Shown: piece by piece, positions 8,366 through 17,399 of the stretch
How positions within the stretch are numbered: the stretch's first letter is position 1
Layout: the number at the start of each line of letters is the position of its first letter
Source: JBCDKH01 sp964388485
GTDB taxonomy: Bacteria; Planctomycetota; Phycisphaerae; Tepidisphaerales; Tepidisphaeraceae
Length of the DNA: 64,000 bases
Assembly: GCA_964388485.1 (NCBI GenBank)
Contig: CAYMAS010000013.1
Span: 1 to 64,000, forward strand
Direction: 5' to 3'
Translations under genes and position numbers: made by a program
The notes under the pieces: generated by a model
What the model was told of the DNA's origin: nothing
What the model saw: only the letters and a program-made list of their open reading frames with translations
Database searches by the model: none

Positions 8366-9616
8366 TTAAACCTTCTTCAGCAACAGCGACGCGTTGTGCC
8401 CGCCGAAGCCGAAGGAGTTGTTGAGGGCCACGGAGATGTCGGCCTCGCGGGCGGTTAGCGGGCAGTAGTCGAGATCGCAGCCGGCTTCGAGGTCGGGCTC
8501 GTCGAGGTTGATCGTCGGCGGAATGATACCGTGCTTGAGGGCCAGGGCCGTCAGGATCGTCTCGACGCCGCCGGTGGCACCGAGGCTGTGCCCGAGCATG
8601 GATTTGGTGCTCGAGAGCATGAGCTTCTTGGCATGCTCGCCGAAGCTAATTTTGACGGCCTTCGTCTCGGCCGGGTCGCCGATGGGTGTGCTGGTGCCGT
8701 GGGCGTTGAGGTACTGGACCTCGTCCTTGTTGAGGCCCGCGTCCTTCATGGCCAGGTTCATCGCCTTGCTCGGGCCTGAGCCGTCTTCGATGGTGGCGGT
8801 AATGTGGTACGCGTCGGCGGTCATGCCGTAGCCGGCGACCTCGGCGTAGATGGTCGCGCCCCGCTTCTTGGCCGACTCGAACTCCTCGAGCACGATCACG
8901 CCCGCGCCTTCGCCCATGACGAAGCCGTCGCGGTTCTTGTCCCAGGGCCGAGAGGCGACGGTCGGATCGTCGTTGCGCGTCGACATCGCACGGGCCGCGC
9001 AGAACGAGCCCATGCCCAGCGGCGAGAGCGCGGCTTCGGACCCGCCGGCGATCATGAAGTCGGCCTGATCGTTCTTGATGAAGTTGGCAGCGTCACCGAT
9101 AGCATTGCCGGCCGTCGCACACGCGGTCGCGACGGCGGTCGTCGGGCCACGCAGGCCGTAGAGAATGGAGATGTTGCCAGACGCGGCGTTGACCATCAGG
9201 CGCGGGACGGTGAACGGGCTCATCCGGCCCGGCCCCTTGGCGACGAGGATACGAGCCTGCTCTTCGAGCGTCTCGATGCCGCCAATGCCGCTGCCGACGA
9301 GGACGCCGGCGCGATCCGGGTCGACTTTGCCGTCGCCCTTTTCCAGCCCCGCGTCCTTCATCGCCTGATGGGCTGCGGCGATGGCGAACTGGGCGAAGCG
9401 GTCGAGCCGCTTGGCGTCGCGCTTGTCGATGCCGTGGGCGACGGGATCGAAGTCGGAGCACTCGCCGCCGATGGTGGTCGTGAACTCGGAGGCGTCCCAC
9501 CGGGTGATGGGCCCGATGCCGCTCTTGCCGGCGATGACGTTCTCCCAGAGGGTGGAGACGGTTTCGCCCAGAGGCGTGACGACGCCCATTCCAGTGATGA
9601 CGACTCGACGGGACAT
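8366..9616 (-). CDS. fabF: Beta-ketoacyl-ACP synthase II
   Basis: Condenses malonyl-ACP with acyl-ACP in fatty-acid elongation. At 416 residues it has the normal length. It contains the thiolase-fold active site with Cys166 in TAVATACATAG, and the two catalytic His in LNAHGTSTPIGD and MLGHSLGATGG. It ends with the usual NNSFGFGGHNASLLLK. It is the last gene of the minus-strand order fabD-fabG-acpP-fabF. No clear Shine-Dalgarno precedes its ATG; the upstream bases run straight into a 7-bp-phased repeat that fills the gap to acpP. Confidence 0.98.
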   Translation of the reverse strand: MSRRVVITGMGVVTPLGETVSTLWENVIAGKSGIGPITRWDASEFTTTIGGECSDFDPVAHGIDKRDAKRLDRFAQFAIAAAHQAMKDAGLEKGDGKVDPDRAGVLVGSGIGGIETLEEQARILVAKGPGRMSPFTVPRLMVNAASGNISILYGLRGPTTAVATACATAGNAIGDAANFIKNDQADFMIAGGSEAALSPLGMGSFCAARAMSTRNDDPTVASRPWDKNRDGFVMGEGAGVIVLEEFESAKKRGATIYAEVAGYGMTADAYHITATIEDGSGPSKAMNLAMKDAGLNKDEVQYLNAHGTSTPIGDPAETKAVKISFGEHAKKLMLSSTKSMLGHSLGATGGVETILTALALKHGIIPPTINLDEPDLEAGCDLDYCPLTAREADISVALNNSFGFGGHNASLLLKKV

Positions 9617-9624
9617 GAGGGGGA

Positions 9625-9716
9625 GAGTAGCTAGTAGCTAGGAGCTAGTCAGATCCAGAGGCCAGGCGCTCCGGCTCTGACTAGCTCCTGGCTACTAGCT
9701 CCTGGCTACTTCTGGA
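9625..9716. repeat. Heptad hairpin repeat between acpP and fabF
   Basis: The left arm contains AGCTAGT, AGCTAGG and AGCTAGT as exactly adjacent 7-base units (9629-9649). The right arm has ACTAGCT and CCTGGCT alternating twice (9680-9707). The arms are complementary through TAGCTCCTGGCTACTAGCT-type sequence and can fold into a long hairpin. The element fills essentially the whole acpP-fabF spacer. Its structure resembles the repeats at 10089, 56328 and 56673, although the unit sequence differs. Confidence 0.8.
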
Positions 9717-9717
9717 A

Positions 9718-9963
9718 TCACTTGCCGCTGTGATCGCGGATGTAATCGATCGCCTGGCCGACGGTTTGGATCTTTTCGGCCTCTTCGTCGGGGATCGAGA
9801 GCTCGAACTCGTCTTCGAACTCCATGACGAGCTCGACCGTGTCGAGGCTGTCGGCGTTGAGGTCGTTGATGAAGTGCGTCTCGCGGGTGATGGTGCCCTT
9901 ATCGACACCCATCTGCTCGCTGACAATCTCCGTTACCTTTGCTTCGATCTGAGCTTCGTCCAT
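9718..9963 (-). CDS. acpP: Acyl carrier protein
   Basis: An 81-residue acidic carrier protein. The 4'-phosphopantetheine attachment Ser39 lies in DLNADSLDTVELVMEFEDEF, which matches the ACP signature exactly. It carries the growing acyl chain for FabD, FabG and FabF. ATG 9963 gives normal ACP length; the open frame continues 16 codons upstream but that part is Thr/Ser-rich and not ACP-like. It is flanked on both sides by heptad repeat elements, which could separate its expression (ACP is normally made in excess) from that of its neighbours. Confidence 0.97.
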   Translation of the reverse strand: MDEAQIEAKVTEIVSEQMGVDKGTITRETHFINDLNADSLDTVELVMEFEDEFELSIPDEEAEKIQTVGQAIDYIRDHSGK

Positions 9964-10088
9964 GGCGGTGTCGGGCGTTGTTGTTCTGTGGGAAGTTGAG
10001 GGGGTTGCCAATCGGCTCGGACCGGCAGGCTGCGACTATAGCGTGCGGCAGGTTCGCGGCCAATCAAGCGGAAGGTTGGGGTCAGATG

Positions 10089-10224
10089 AGGAGGAGCGAG
10101 GCAGAAAGGAGCGAGGAGCGAGGAGCGAGGAGTGAGGAGTGAGGCAGAGTCAGATCGGATCCATCTCTGCCTCTCTGCCTCTCTGCCTCGCTCCTCGCTC
10201 CTGTCTGCCTCGCTCCTAACTCCC
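10089..10224. repeat. Heptad hairpin repeat between fabG and acpP
   Basis: The left arm (about 10089-10150) has GAGCGAG and GAGTGAG units in direct 7-base phase. The right arm (about 10164-10224) has CTCTGCCT and CGCTCCT units (8 and 7 bases). The arms are broadly complementary around a GATCGGATCC centre and can fold into a stem of roughly 50 bp. It abuts the fabG stop and lies in the fabG-acpP spacer, so it would be in the operon transcript. Confidence 0.82.
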
Positions 10225-10989
10225 TCACATCGCCATGCCGCCGTCGACGCACAGGATCTGGCCCGTGACGTAACCCGCACCCGGCGATGCCAGGAAGCTG
10301 ACGGCCGCGGCAATGTCTTCCGTCTGGCCGAACTTGGCCAACGGGATGATCTTGACCACCTCGTCCTTGATCTTGTCCGGCAACCCGTCGGTCATGTCCG
10401 TCGTCACGAAACCCGGAGCAATGACGTTCGCCGTCGTGCCCTTGGCGGCGAGCTCCCGGGCGACCGTCTTCGTGAAGCCGTGCAGCGCCGACTTGCTCGC
10501 GGCGTAGTTGGCCTGGCCCTTGTTGCCGATCACGCCGCTGACCGAGCCGATGTTGATGATCCGCCCTCTTTTGCTCCGCATCAAATATCGCGCCGCCGCC
10601 TTGGTCGCGACGAAGACGCCCTTAAGGTTCACGTTGATGACCTCGTCGAACTGCTCGTCTTCCATCCGCAAGAGCAGCGTGTCGCGGGTAATGCCCGCAT
10701 TGTTGACGAGCACGTCGATCCGGCCCAACGCATCCGCCGCCTGATCGATGCCCGCCCGGATGCTCGTCGGGTCGCCCACATCCATCGAGATCGCCGTCGC
10801 CGATCCGCCGGCCTGCTCGATCTCGCCGACGAGTTCCTGCAGCTTGTCCGCCGACCGGGCACAGCAGACGACGTGCATCCCGTCAGCGGCTAGGCGGGTG
10901 GCAATGCCCCGGCCGATGCCGCGGGAGGCACCGGTGACGATGGCTACGGGTTTTTCGGAGGTGTCAATTGTCTCAGACTTGTCGGGCAT
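10225..10989 (-). CDS. fabG: 3-oxoacyl-ACP reductase
   Basis: An NADPH-dependent short-chain dehydrogenase that reduces 3-oxoacyl-ACP, 254 residues long. It has the cofactor motif TGASRGIGRGIA near residue 20, NNAG near 96, the catalytic triad Ser149, Tyr162, Lys166 (NIGSVSG and NYAASKSAL) and the FabG-type end AAAVSFLASPGAGYVTGQILCVDGGMAM. The first 13 residues are a hydrophilic extension. It lies 20 bases downstream of fabD. Confidence 0.97.
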   Translation of the reverse strand: MPDKSETIDTSEKPVAIVTGASRGIGRGIATRLAADGMHVVCCARSADKLQELVGEIEQAGGSATAISMDVGDPTSIRAGIDQAADALGRIDVLVNNAGITRDTLLLRMEDEQFDEVINVNLKGVFVATKAAARYLMRSKRGRIINIGSVSGVIGNKGQANYAASKSALHGFTKTVARELAAKGTTANVIAPGFVTTDMTDGLPDKIKDEVVKIIPLAKFGQTEDIAAAVSFLASPGAGYVTGQILCVDGGMAM

Positions 10990-11009
10990 GAGGCTTTATA
11001 GCGACACGC

Positions 11010-11930
11010 TCACGCCAGTGCATCGGCCGACTGCAGGTTCGTCATCGCGGCGCGGCGGTCGACCTTCTTGAGCAAGCCAGCCAAGACGCGGCCCGGTGCG
11101 AGTTCGACGAAGGCCGGATCGTCCGTCGCCACGAGCTTCTCGACCGTCTGTTGCCAGCGGACGGGCTCAACGACCTGCTTGACGAGCAGCTTCTTGATCT
11201 CGGCGGCATCGTCCGTGTGCGGCTCGGCGGTGACGTTGGCCCAGACCGGTGCCGATGCGGCGGCGAACTCGACCTGTTCCAGATCCTCCGCCAGACGCTC
11301 GGCGGCGGGTGCCATCAGCGGTGAGTGGAAAGCACCGGCGACGGCGAGCTTGACGGCCCGGATGCCCCTCTCGCTGGCGACTTCGGCGAGACGATCGACG
11401 GCCGGCATCGCGCCGCTGCAGACGATCTGTCCCGGGCAGTTGTAGTTGGCCGGAACCAGCACGTGCCCGTGGGCCGCCTGCTCGCACAGGTCGTTTGCCT
11501 GCTTCTCGTCCGCACCGATCAGGCTCACCATGCCGCCGGGCATGCTGACGGCCGCTTCCTGCATGTAGCGTCCACGTGCCTGGACGAGCCGCAGGCCGGT
11601 AGCAAAGTCGAAGACGCCTGCCAGGTGCAGAGCCGTGTACTCGCCGAGACTCAAGCCTGCGTAGCCCGCCACGTCGGTCGGCAGCCTGCCCGATGCCTTG
11701 GCCGCGTGGTAGCAGGCGACGCTCGTCGCAAAGATCGCCGGCTGGGCCACGTCCGTCTGATTCAGCTGATCCTCAGGCCCCTCAAAACACAGCTCGGCAA
11801 GATCGACGCCCAACACGCTGTTGGCCTCGTCGTAGATCGCCCTCGCTTCGGGATGAGCCTCCGCGTAGTCGCGGCCCATGCCGACGGCTTGAGCCCCTTG
11901 ACCGGGACACAGAATGTAGTGGTTCGTCAT
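11010..11930 (-). CDS. fabD: Malonyl-CoA:ACP transacylase
   Basis: Transfers malonyl from CoA to ACP. It is 306 residues from ATG 11930 (MTNHYILCPGQGAQAVGMG); the frame is open 8 codons further, but MTNHY aligns with the family start. The nucleophile Ser94 is in GLSLGEY, where most FabD have GHSLGEY, so the position before Ser is Leu rather than His. The second catalytic residue is His in AGAFHSPLM. It is the first gene of the fab cluster; fabH is not in the window. Confidence 0.96.
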   Translation of the reverse strand: MTNHYILCPGQGAQAVGMGRDYAEAHPEARAIYDEANSVLGVDLAELCFEGPEDQLNQTDVAQPAIFATSVACYHAAKASGRLPTDVAGYAGLSLGEYTALHLAGVFDFATGLRLVQARGRYMQEAAVSMPGGMVSLIGADEKQANDLCEQAAHGHVLVPANYNCPGQIVCSGAMPAVDRLAEVASERGIRAVKLAVAGAFHSPLMAPAAERLAEDLEQVEFAAASAPVWANVTAEPHTDDAAEIKKLLVKQVVEPVRWQQTVEKLVATDDPAFVELAPGRVLAGLLKKVDRRAAMTNLQSADALA

Positions 11931-11971
11931 GACGCACGGTAGCCGTGGACCCACGGTCCGCCGGTCCGTCG

Positions 11972-12874
11972 CTAGTAGAGATCAACGGCGTCATGGAGCT
12001 TGGCGATCTCGCTCGTGCTCAGGCAGTCGTCGAAGACGACGAGTCCCGCCAACGCACCGGACAGTGGCTCGGAGCCGTGCTTGCCCCAGACACACCGGGC
12101 GCCGACCACGAAGTCGCTCGGGCCGCTAGGCTTCGCGTCGGCGTGTTCGTTCGGGTCATACCGGAAGATGCCGCGGCCGTGGTGGAACGGGTTGATGCCA
12201 CGATGGCCGCCGTCGGGACCTTCTTCGGTGAAGTACGGGTCGTCGCGATTATCGGCAGCGGGATCGACCTTGCGTGGCGTGGCGATGCCGTTCAGGAGCG
12301 CCGTGATCGTCGTGCCGTCGTACGTCATCGCCATCGTGCACCACGTGCCGCCGGGATATTCCTCGGCCGTCGCGGCATAGTCGACGCACCACGGCAACTG
12401 CGAACCGTCGCGACGTCGCGTCGCTCCGCCTTCGCTCGACACGTGCGGCGTGACGCGTTTGGCCCCGCCGTAGAGATTCATGTCGAGCAGGAGCGCGTAC
12501 TGCCGGGTGCCGGTGTCGTCGCCGCGGCCGAGACCTTCATACCACATGCCCGCGACCGTGCCGCCGCGTCGGGTCTTGTCCGGGTCCATGCGGACGACGG
12601 CGAAGATCGTCAGCTTCGCGTCGCGGCCGCTGATGTTGAGATCACCCGTCTGCTCGTGCGGCAAGGTGAAGTAGGCGCCGTTGTCGAAGCGAACTGCGTA
12701 ACCGGTCAGCGGGGCGTCGGCGACGCGGTGGACGACGCCGTTGGTTTCTTGCAACGGAAACGCCTCCCGGCCGAGGGTGGCAACCCGCGGCTGACCGGGC
12801 GTTTCGGCAAAGGTCCAGTAGACCACGAGACGCGAGTCGTCGGCAAGATGAGCGGCCAGCGGGTCCAAGGCCAT
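11972..12874 (-). CDS. LamG / concanavalin-A-like domain protein
   Basis: A 300-residue protein of the LamG/pentraxin jelly-roll type. The recognisable parts are YAVRFDNGAYFTLP, FAVVRMDPDKTRRG, GGTWCTMAMTYDGTTITALLNG and the closing LSGALAGLVVFDDCLSTSEIAKLHD. These domains bind carbohydrate or act as adhesion modules. No signal peptide is visible from ATG 12874, so it may be intracellular or the true start may differ. It lies upstream of fabD on the same strand with a 41-base gap, and divergent from the dps gene. Confidence 0.82.
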   Translation of the reverse strand: MALDPLAAHLADDSRLVVYWTFAETPGQPRVATLGREAFPLQETNGVVHRVADAPLTGYAVRFDNGAYFTLPHEQTGDLNISGRDAKLTIFAVVRMDPDKTRRGGTVAGMWYEGLGRGDDTGTRQYALLLDMNLYGGAKRVTPHVSSEGGATRRRDGSQLPWCVDYAATAEEYPGGTWCTMAMTYDGTTITALLNGIATPRKVDPAADNRDDPYFTEEGPDGGHRGINPFHHGRGIFRYDPNEHADAKPSGPSDFVVGARCVWGKHGSEPLSGALAGLVVFDDCLSTSEIAKLHDAVDLY

Positions 12875-12948
12875 GAGATTATCACGACGCTGCCGGTGCG
12901 GCAGGTTGTTGCGCTGCGTCGAAAGGCGGATGCGTTTAAGGTCACGCC

Positions 12949-13425
12949 ATGAGCCAATTCAAGAGAAACCCGTTGCCCGAAGATCAAGCCCGGAAGCTGT
13001 CCGACGCGCTGCAACAATTGCTTCCCAAGCTGACCGATCTCGGGATCGCCGGCAAGCAGATTCACTGGAACATCGTCGGCCGACAGTTCCTGAGCGTGCA
13101 CGAGAAGCTCGACGATGTCGTCGCCGCCGCCCGCAAACACGCCGACGTCGTCGCCGAGCGGATGGTGCAGTTCGGCTTCGCCCCCGACGGCCGGGCGAAC
13201 ATGGTCGTCGAGCACGGCCAGCTCAGCCCGTCGCTGCCGACCGGGTTCATGAGCGTGCAGGATGGCCTGACCCTCATCTGCGACCGGTTGTACGACGTCA
13301 TCAAGGCCAACCGCGAGGCGTTGGACGTGGCCGGAGAGATCGATCCGCCGACGGAAGACTACCTCAACGACATCGCCCAGGATCTCGAGGAATACCTCTG
13401 GATGCTTCAGGCGATGGAGGAATAG
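12949..13425 (+). CDS. dps: Dps-family ferritin-like protein
   Basis: A 158-residue four-helix ferritin-like protein of normal Dps length. It has the conserved LGIAGKQIHWNIVGRQFLSVHEKLDDVV segment and, about 15 residues on, VVAERM. These supply the His, His, Asp and Glu expected at the inter-subunit ferroxidase site. Dps dodecamers oxidise and store iron with peroxide and can coat DNA. It has no basic N-terminal tail, so DNA binding is uncertain. Confidence 0.9.
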   Translation: MSQFKRNPLPEDQARKLSDALQQLLPKLTDLGIAGKQIHWNIVGRQFLSVHEKLDDVVAAARKHADVVAERMVQFGFAPDGRANMVVEHGQLSPSLPTGFMSVQDGLTLICDRLYDVIKANREALDVAGEIDPPTEDYLNDIAQDLEEYLWMLQAMEE

Positions 13426-13449
13426 CCAGCGGTTCGGCATGATGCGTGC

Positions 13450-14880
13450 GTGCCGCGATGGATCGCTCGAAGCTTTTGGCCGCTGGTGCTGGTGGTGGCG
13501 TGCTGCTACCCGCTGGTCAAGCCGCTGATGCACGAAGGCGGCGCCAGCAGCGGGTTCGACGTCGGCACCTATGTGTCGATCGCGTGGCACCTCGGCTCAC
13601 CGGACGGCAACGGCTTCTGGACGGACGTCGCCGCCATCGGACACATGGGCGAGCACTTCTCGCCCGTCACTGCCGTCTTCGCACTGCCGATGCGATGGCT
13701 GCCGTCGGCTCATTGGCTGATGGTCGCCCAGGGGCTGGCCGTCGGAGCGACGCTCGTGCTGCTGGCGAAGTTGGCAAAGGACGTCATCGGCCCGCCGCTC
13801 GTTACTGTGCCGGGACGACGAGCGTGGTCCGTGCTCTTGACGTTGATGCTGCTCGGGCTCTTTGTCACCTATCCGCCACTGTGCGGGGCGTTCCTGGTGC
13901 AGTTCCAGCCGATCGTCCTCGGCATGCCGTTCGTCATCGGGGCGATCTTGCTGATGCACCGACAGCCGACGCGGTGGACGCGGGTTGGGCTCGTGCTCTG
14001 CGTCACGATGCTCCTGACGACGCGGGAAAGTGCTCCGCTGACGCTGCTCGGCCTGGCGATCTATGGGGGCGGCGTCTTGAGGCGATGGCGGTGGTCGCTG
14101 TGGCTCGGCCTGTTGGCAGGCGTGATGGCGACGCTCATCTTCGGCCTCGTCATGCCGCTGGCACGCGGGCCGGGAGCTTGGGATCATGCCAACCGCATCG
14201 GGCCGTTCGTCGATCTGGTGAGCAAGGGGCAGTATCTCGTCGCGCTCCTCGGCGGCGTGGCGTTCCTGCCGCTGCTGGGGAAAAAGGCGTTGTTCGCCAC
14301 ATTGGCGGCGGTGCCGGGTGTCTTGCTGAACGTCAGCGTCCAGGTCTCGGCGCAATACGAGATGGAGAGCCACTACGACGCGCAGCTGCTGGTGTTCCTC
14401 TGCGTTGCGGCGATCCACGGCTTGGCGTGGCTGATCGTCTTCCTCAACCCGTCGACCGGCACCCGTCGTGGCGGGCCGATCTTCGCGAGCGTGGCGGCCA
14501 TTGTGATCGTCTGGGCCGGGGTCGAGTTCAGCGGTCGCAGCGTGTTCGAGATGGCCCACGCTTGGTGGCCGCGGGGTGAGCAGCTGAAGATGGTTGCCGA
14601 GGCCCGACGGTGGAACGACCTGATCCCGCCGGACGTGACAGTCGCGGCAGACGACGACATCCTGCCTTACTTCGTCTTTCGCAACAAAGCCGTCCTGCTC
14701 TACGCCCCGCGCATCTATGCCGATCATCCGGATCGCCTCGAACCCGGCGACCGGCTCGTCGCCCGCCAGAGCGACGGGTGGAACAGCATCAACCAACGCC
14801 TCGAACGTGATGATCGGGCGCGTCTGACGTACTGGAGCCCGGACATGACCGTCTACGAGTGGCTCGGCGGCGTCGAATGA
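13450..14880 (+). CDS. DUF2079-type polytopic membrane protein
   Basis: A 476-residue membrane protein with about ten hydrophobic segments. Features matching DUF2079 are FDVGTYVSIAWHL near the start, GHMGEHFSPVTAVFALPMRWLPS, LTTRESAPLTLLGLAIYG and a soluble C-terminal part with DVTVAADDDILPYF. The architecture is related to GT-C glycosyltransferases, so transfer from a lipid-linked sugar is possible. The start is GTG 13450, 24 bases after the dps stop. Confidence 0.82.
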   Translation: MPRWIARSFWPLVLVVACCYPLVKPLMHEGGASSGFDVGTYVSIAWHLGSPDGNGFWTDVAAIGHMGEHFSPVTAVFALPMRWLPSAHWLMVAQGLAVGATLVLLAKLAKDVIGPPLVTVPGRRAWSVLLTLMLLGLFVTYPPLCGAFLVQFQPIVLGMPFVIGAILLMHRQPTRWTRVGLVLCVTMLLTTRESAPLTLLGLAIYGGGVLRRWRWSLWLGLLAGVMATLIFGLVMPLARGPGAWDHANRIGPFVDLVSKGQYLVALLGGVAFLPLLGKKALFATLAAVPGVLLNVSVQVSAQYEMESHYDAQLLVFLCVAAIHGLAWLIVFLNPSTGTRRGGPIFASVAAIVIVWAGVEFSGRSVFEMAHAWWPRGEQLKMVAEARRWNDLIPPDVTVAADDDILPYFVFRNKAVLLYAPRIYADHPDRLEPGDRLVARQSDGWNSINQRLERDDRARLTYWSPDMTVYEWLGGVE

Positions 14881-14906
14881 CTTGAAGTAGCCCGTAACCT
14901 TCAACC

Positions 14907-15695
14907 ATGCGCTGGTCGACTTTGCTGCCGTTGCTCTTGCTGGTCCCGACGATGCAAGCAGCCGAGATCGAGCTGCACCAGATCGAGTCCGAGCCGCTTG
15001 CCGGCGAGCGGACGCTGCGGATTTGGCAACCCGTCGGCGACATCGGGGGCGTCCTCTACCTCCACGATGGCCAGAACCTGTTCGATCCCCAGGACGCCGC
15101 CTTCGGTCAGGCGTGGGAGGTCGACGAGGCGATGACACAGCTCGGCCTGAACCTGCTCGTCGTCGGCATCGACCATGGCGGCGGGAAACGGATCGGTGAG
15201 CTGACCATGACGCGCGACCCGAACTACGGCGGCGGCGAGGGCGAGGCGTACGAGAGGTTCGTCATGAACGAGGTCCTGCCGTTCATCGCCGAGACGTACG
15301 ACGTGACGAACGACCCGAAGTCGACGTACGTCGGCGGCTCGTCGCTCGGCGGTTTGATGTCGCTGGAACTGCTTCGTCGTCACCCGGACCGATTTGCCGG
15401 GGCGATCGTCATGTCGCCGTCGCTCTGGTGGAACGGCGGTGAGTTGGCAACATCGCTCGACCAGAACGCCCGCGAGTTGGCAGGCAAACGCGTCTGGCTC
15501 GACATCGGCACCCGCGAAGGCCAGGCCGGCCCGCGTCGCATGCTGCACGTCAAAGCCGTCCGCGACCTCGCCGCGACGCTGGAGCGGCAACGGGTGACGG
15601 TGAAGCTGACGGTCGCCGACGGTGCCGAACACAACGAGACGGCCTGGCGCACCCGCTTTCCCGAGGCGGTCCGCTTCGTCACGACCGGTCGGTGA
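14907..15695 (+). CDS. Exported esterase, alpha/beta-hydrolase fold
   Basis: A 262-residue esterase of the Esterase-D-like group. A short signal peptide (MRWSTLLPLLLLVPTMQAAE) suggests export. VLYLHDGQNLFDPQDAAFGQAWEVDE is typical of the family, the nucleophile Ser is in YVGGSSLGGLMSLEL, MSPSLWWN follows, and the C-terminal His is in DGAEHNETAW. Likely substrates are acyl or carbohydrate esters. It begins 26 bases after the DUF2079 gene. Confidence 0.88.
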   Translation: MRWSTLLPLLLLVPTMQAAEIELHQIESEPLAGERTLRIWQPVGDIGGVLYLHDGQNLFDPQDAAFGQAWEVDEAMTQLGLNLLVVGIDHGGGKRIGELTMTRDPNYGGGEGEAYERFVMNEVLPFIAETYDVTNDPKSTYVGGSSLGGLMSLELLRRHPDRFAGAIVMSPSLWWNGGELATSLDQNARELAGKRVWLDIGTREGQAGPRRMLHVKAVRDLAATLERQRVTVKLTVADGAEHNETAWRTRFPEAVRFVTTGR

Positions 15696-15787
15696 AGCGT
15701 GCGGGCTACCAGAGCTGCCGCGTGCAAAAGGTCCGTTAACTTCGCGGGCTGCGTCAGTACGACACACCCTGCCGATAGAGTCGGTTC

Positions 15788-17368
15788 ATGCGGCAGTACG
15801 ACCTCGTTGTCATCGGTAGCGGACCCGCCGGCCAAAAGGCCGCGATCCAGGCGGCGAAGCTCGGCAAGAAGGTCGCGCTCGTCGAGAAGAACAACTGGCT
15901 CGGCGGCGTCGCGCTCAACACCGGCACCATCCCCTCCAAAGCCTTACGCGAGGCCATCCTTCACCTCACCGGCGCCTCCAAGCGTGGCCTCTTCGGTGAG
16001 GCCTACCGCGTCAAAAGCCGCATCACCATCGGCGACCTCATCAGCGTCAGCCGCAACGTCATCAACCACGAACGCGAGCTCGTCATGAGTCAGCTCGTCC
16101 GCAACGGCGTCGATGTCGTCACCGGACTCGCCGAGTTCGACGAGCCGCACCAGATCACGGTCACCGTGACCGATGAATTCGACAAGAAGATTCGCAGCGA
16201 ACGCCTGCAAGCCGACAACTTCGTCCTGGCCATCGGCACGATGCCCGCCCGACCGGACAGCGTGCCATTCGAGCATGAACGCGTCTTCACCAGCGACGGC
16301 ATCCTCAAGCTCAAGCAGCTGCCCAAGAGCATGATCGTCGTCGGCGGCGGCGTGATCGGCACCGAGTACGCGTGCATGATGGCGACGCTGGGCGTGAAGG
16401 TCACGCTCGTCGAAGGCCGCCATAAGGTGCTCGGGTTCCTCGACGACGAGATCTGCGAGGCCTTCCAGTACCAGATGCGTCGCAACGGCATCACGCTGCG
16501 TTTGGGCGAGAAGGTCAAGAACATCGAGCTCATCGACCGCGAGCATCCTGACTTCCCCCAACGCTCGCGACGTCGAGCCAGCGACGTCGTCATCGAGAAT
16601 GCTGCGGACGCGACGGACATCGATGCGGTGAGCGAGGCGCAGGAAGTCGCCTATGAGCCCGATCAGCCGCCGGAGGAGAAGCCCGAGCGTCGCCAAGGTG
16701 ACGACAGCGACGACATGCTCGTTCAGGCCGTCCTCGAAAGCGGCAAAAAGCTCCGCGGCCAGACGTTGCTCTACGCCATCGGCCGACAGGGCACGACCGA
16801 CAAGCTCAAAGTTCAAGCCGCCGGCCTCGACGCGGATAACCGCGAGCGGCTCAAGGTCAACGAGCACTACCAGACCGACGTGCCGCACATCTATGCCTGT
16901 GGCGACGTCATCGGCTTCCCGGCGCTGGCCAGCACTGCCATGGAGCAAGGCCGCCTCGCCGCGTGTCACATGTTCGGCATCGAGGCCCACTCGTTCCCGG
17001 ACCTCTTTCCCTTCGGCATCTATGCGATCCCCGAGATCTCGATGGTCGGCAAGACCGAAGAAGAACTCACGAACGACGGCATTCCTTACGAAGCAGGCGT
17101 CGCGACGTACAGCGAGATCGCCCGAGGCCAACTCCTCGGCGACGAAACCGGCATGCTCAAACTGCTCATCCACCAGGACAATCGCGACATTCTCGGCGTC
17201 CACGTCATCGGCAGTGGTGCGACCGAACTCATCCACATCGGCCAAACCGCTATGGCCCTCGGCGGCAAGGCGGACTACTTCAGCCAAAACGTCTTCAACT
17301 ACCCAACCCTCGCCGAGGCCTACCGCGTCGCGGCCTTGAACGGGCTCAACAAGATCCGCAACATCTGA
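15788..17368 (+). CDS. sthA: Soluble pyridine nucleotide transhydrogenase-like flavoprotein
   Basis: A 526-residue FAD/NAD(P) oxidoreductase. FAD motif VIGSGPAGQKAAIQAAKLG is at the N-terminus and NAD motif VVGGGVIGTEYACMMATLG near residue 180. At the disulfide site it has LNTGTIPSKALREA: the redox Cys pair of lipoamide dehydrogenase is absent, as in SthA. It probably interconverts NADPH and NADH. Residues of about 250-309 form an acidic, disordered-looking insertion (EEKPERRQGDDSDD) in the NAD-binding part, making it longer than the usual 465 or so residues. Confidence 0.88.
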   Translation: MRQYDLVVIGSGPAGQKAAIQAAKLGKKVALVEKNNWLGGVALNTGTIPSKALREAILHLTGASKRGLFGEAYRVKSRITIGDLISVSRNVINHERELVMSQLVRNGVDVVTGLAEFDEPHQITVTVTDEFDKKIRSERLQADNFVLAIGTMPARPDSVPFEHERVFTSDGILKLKQLPKSMIVVGGGVIGTEYACMMATLGVKVTLVEGRHKVLGFLDDEICEAFQYQMRRNGITLRLGEKVKNIELIDREHPDFPQRSRRRASDVVIENAADATDIDAVSEAQEVAYEPDQPPEEKPERRQGDDSDDMLVQAVLESGKKLRGQTLLYAIGRQGTTDKLKVQAAGLDADNRERLKVNEHYQTDVPHIYACGDVIGFPALASTAMEQGRLAACHMFGIEAHSFPDLFPFGIYAIPEISMVGKTEEELTNDGIPYEAGVATYSEIARGQLLGDETGMLKLLIHQDNRDILGVHVIGSGATELIHIGQTAMALGGKADYFSQNVFNYPTLAEAYRVAALNGLNKIRNI

Positions 17369-17374
17369 TCTGGT

Positions 17375-17393
17375 GAGCCGCGGACCGTGGCTC
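17375..17393. terminator. Hairpin between convergent genes
   Basis: GAGCCGCGGACCGTGGCTC folds with an 8-bp stem (one G-T pair) and a 3-base loop. It lies between the sthA stop and the end of the C26 amidotransferase gene and could terminate both. Confidence 0.4.
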
Positions 17394-17399
17394 CGTGAC

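Noticed and set aside
10089..10224. Possible CRISPR array
   Set aside because: The units are 7 bases, contiguous and without spacers, arranged as opposing arms; no cas genes are in the window.
13597..15138. 513-codon minus-strand frame
   Set aside because: It overlaps the DUF2079 and esterase genes, is Arg/Gln/His-rich low complexity and matches no family.
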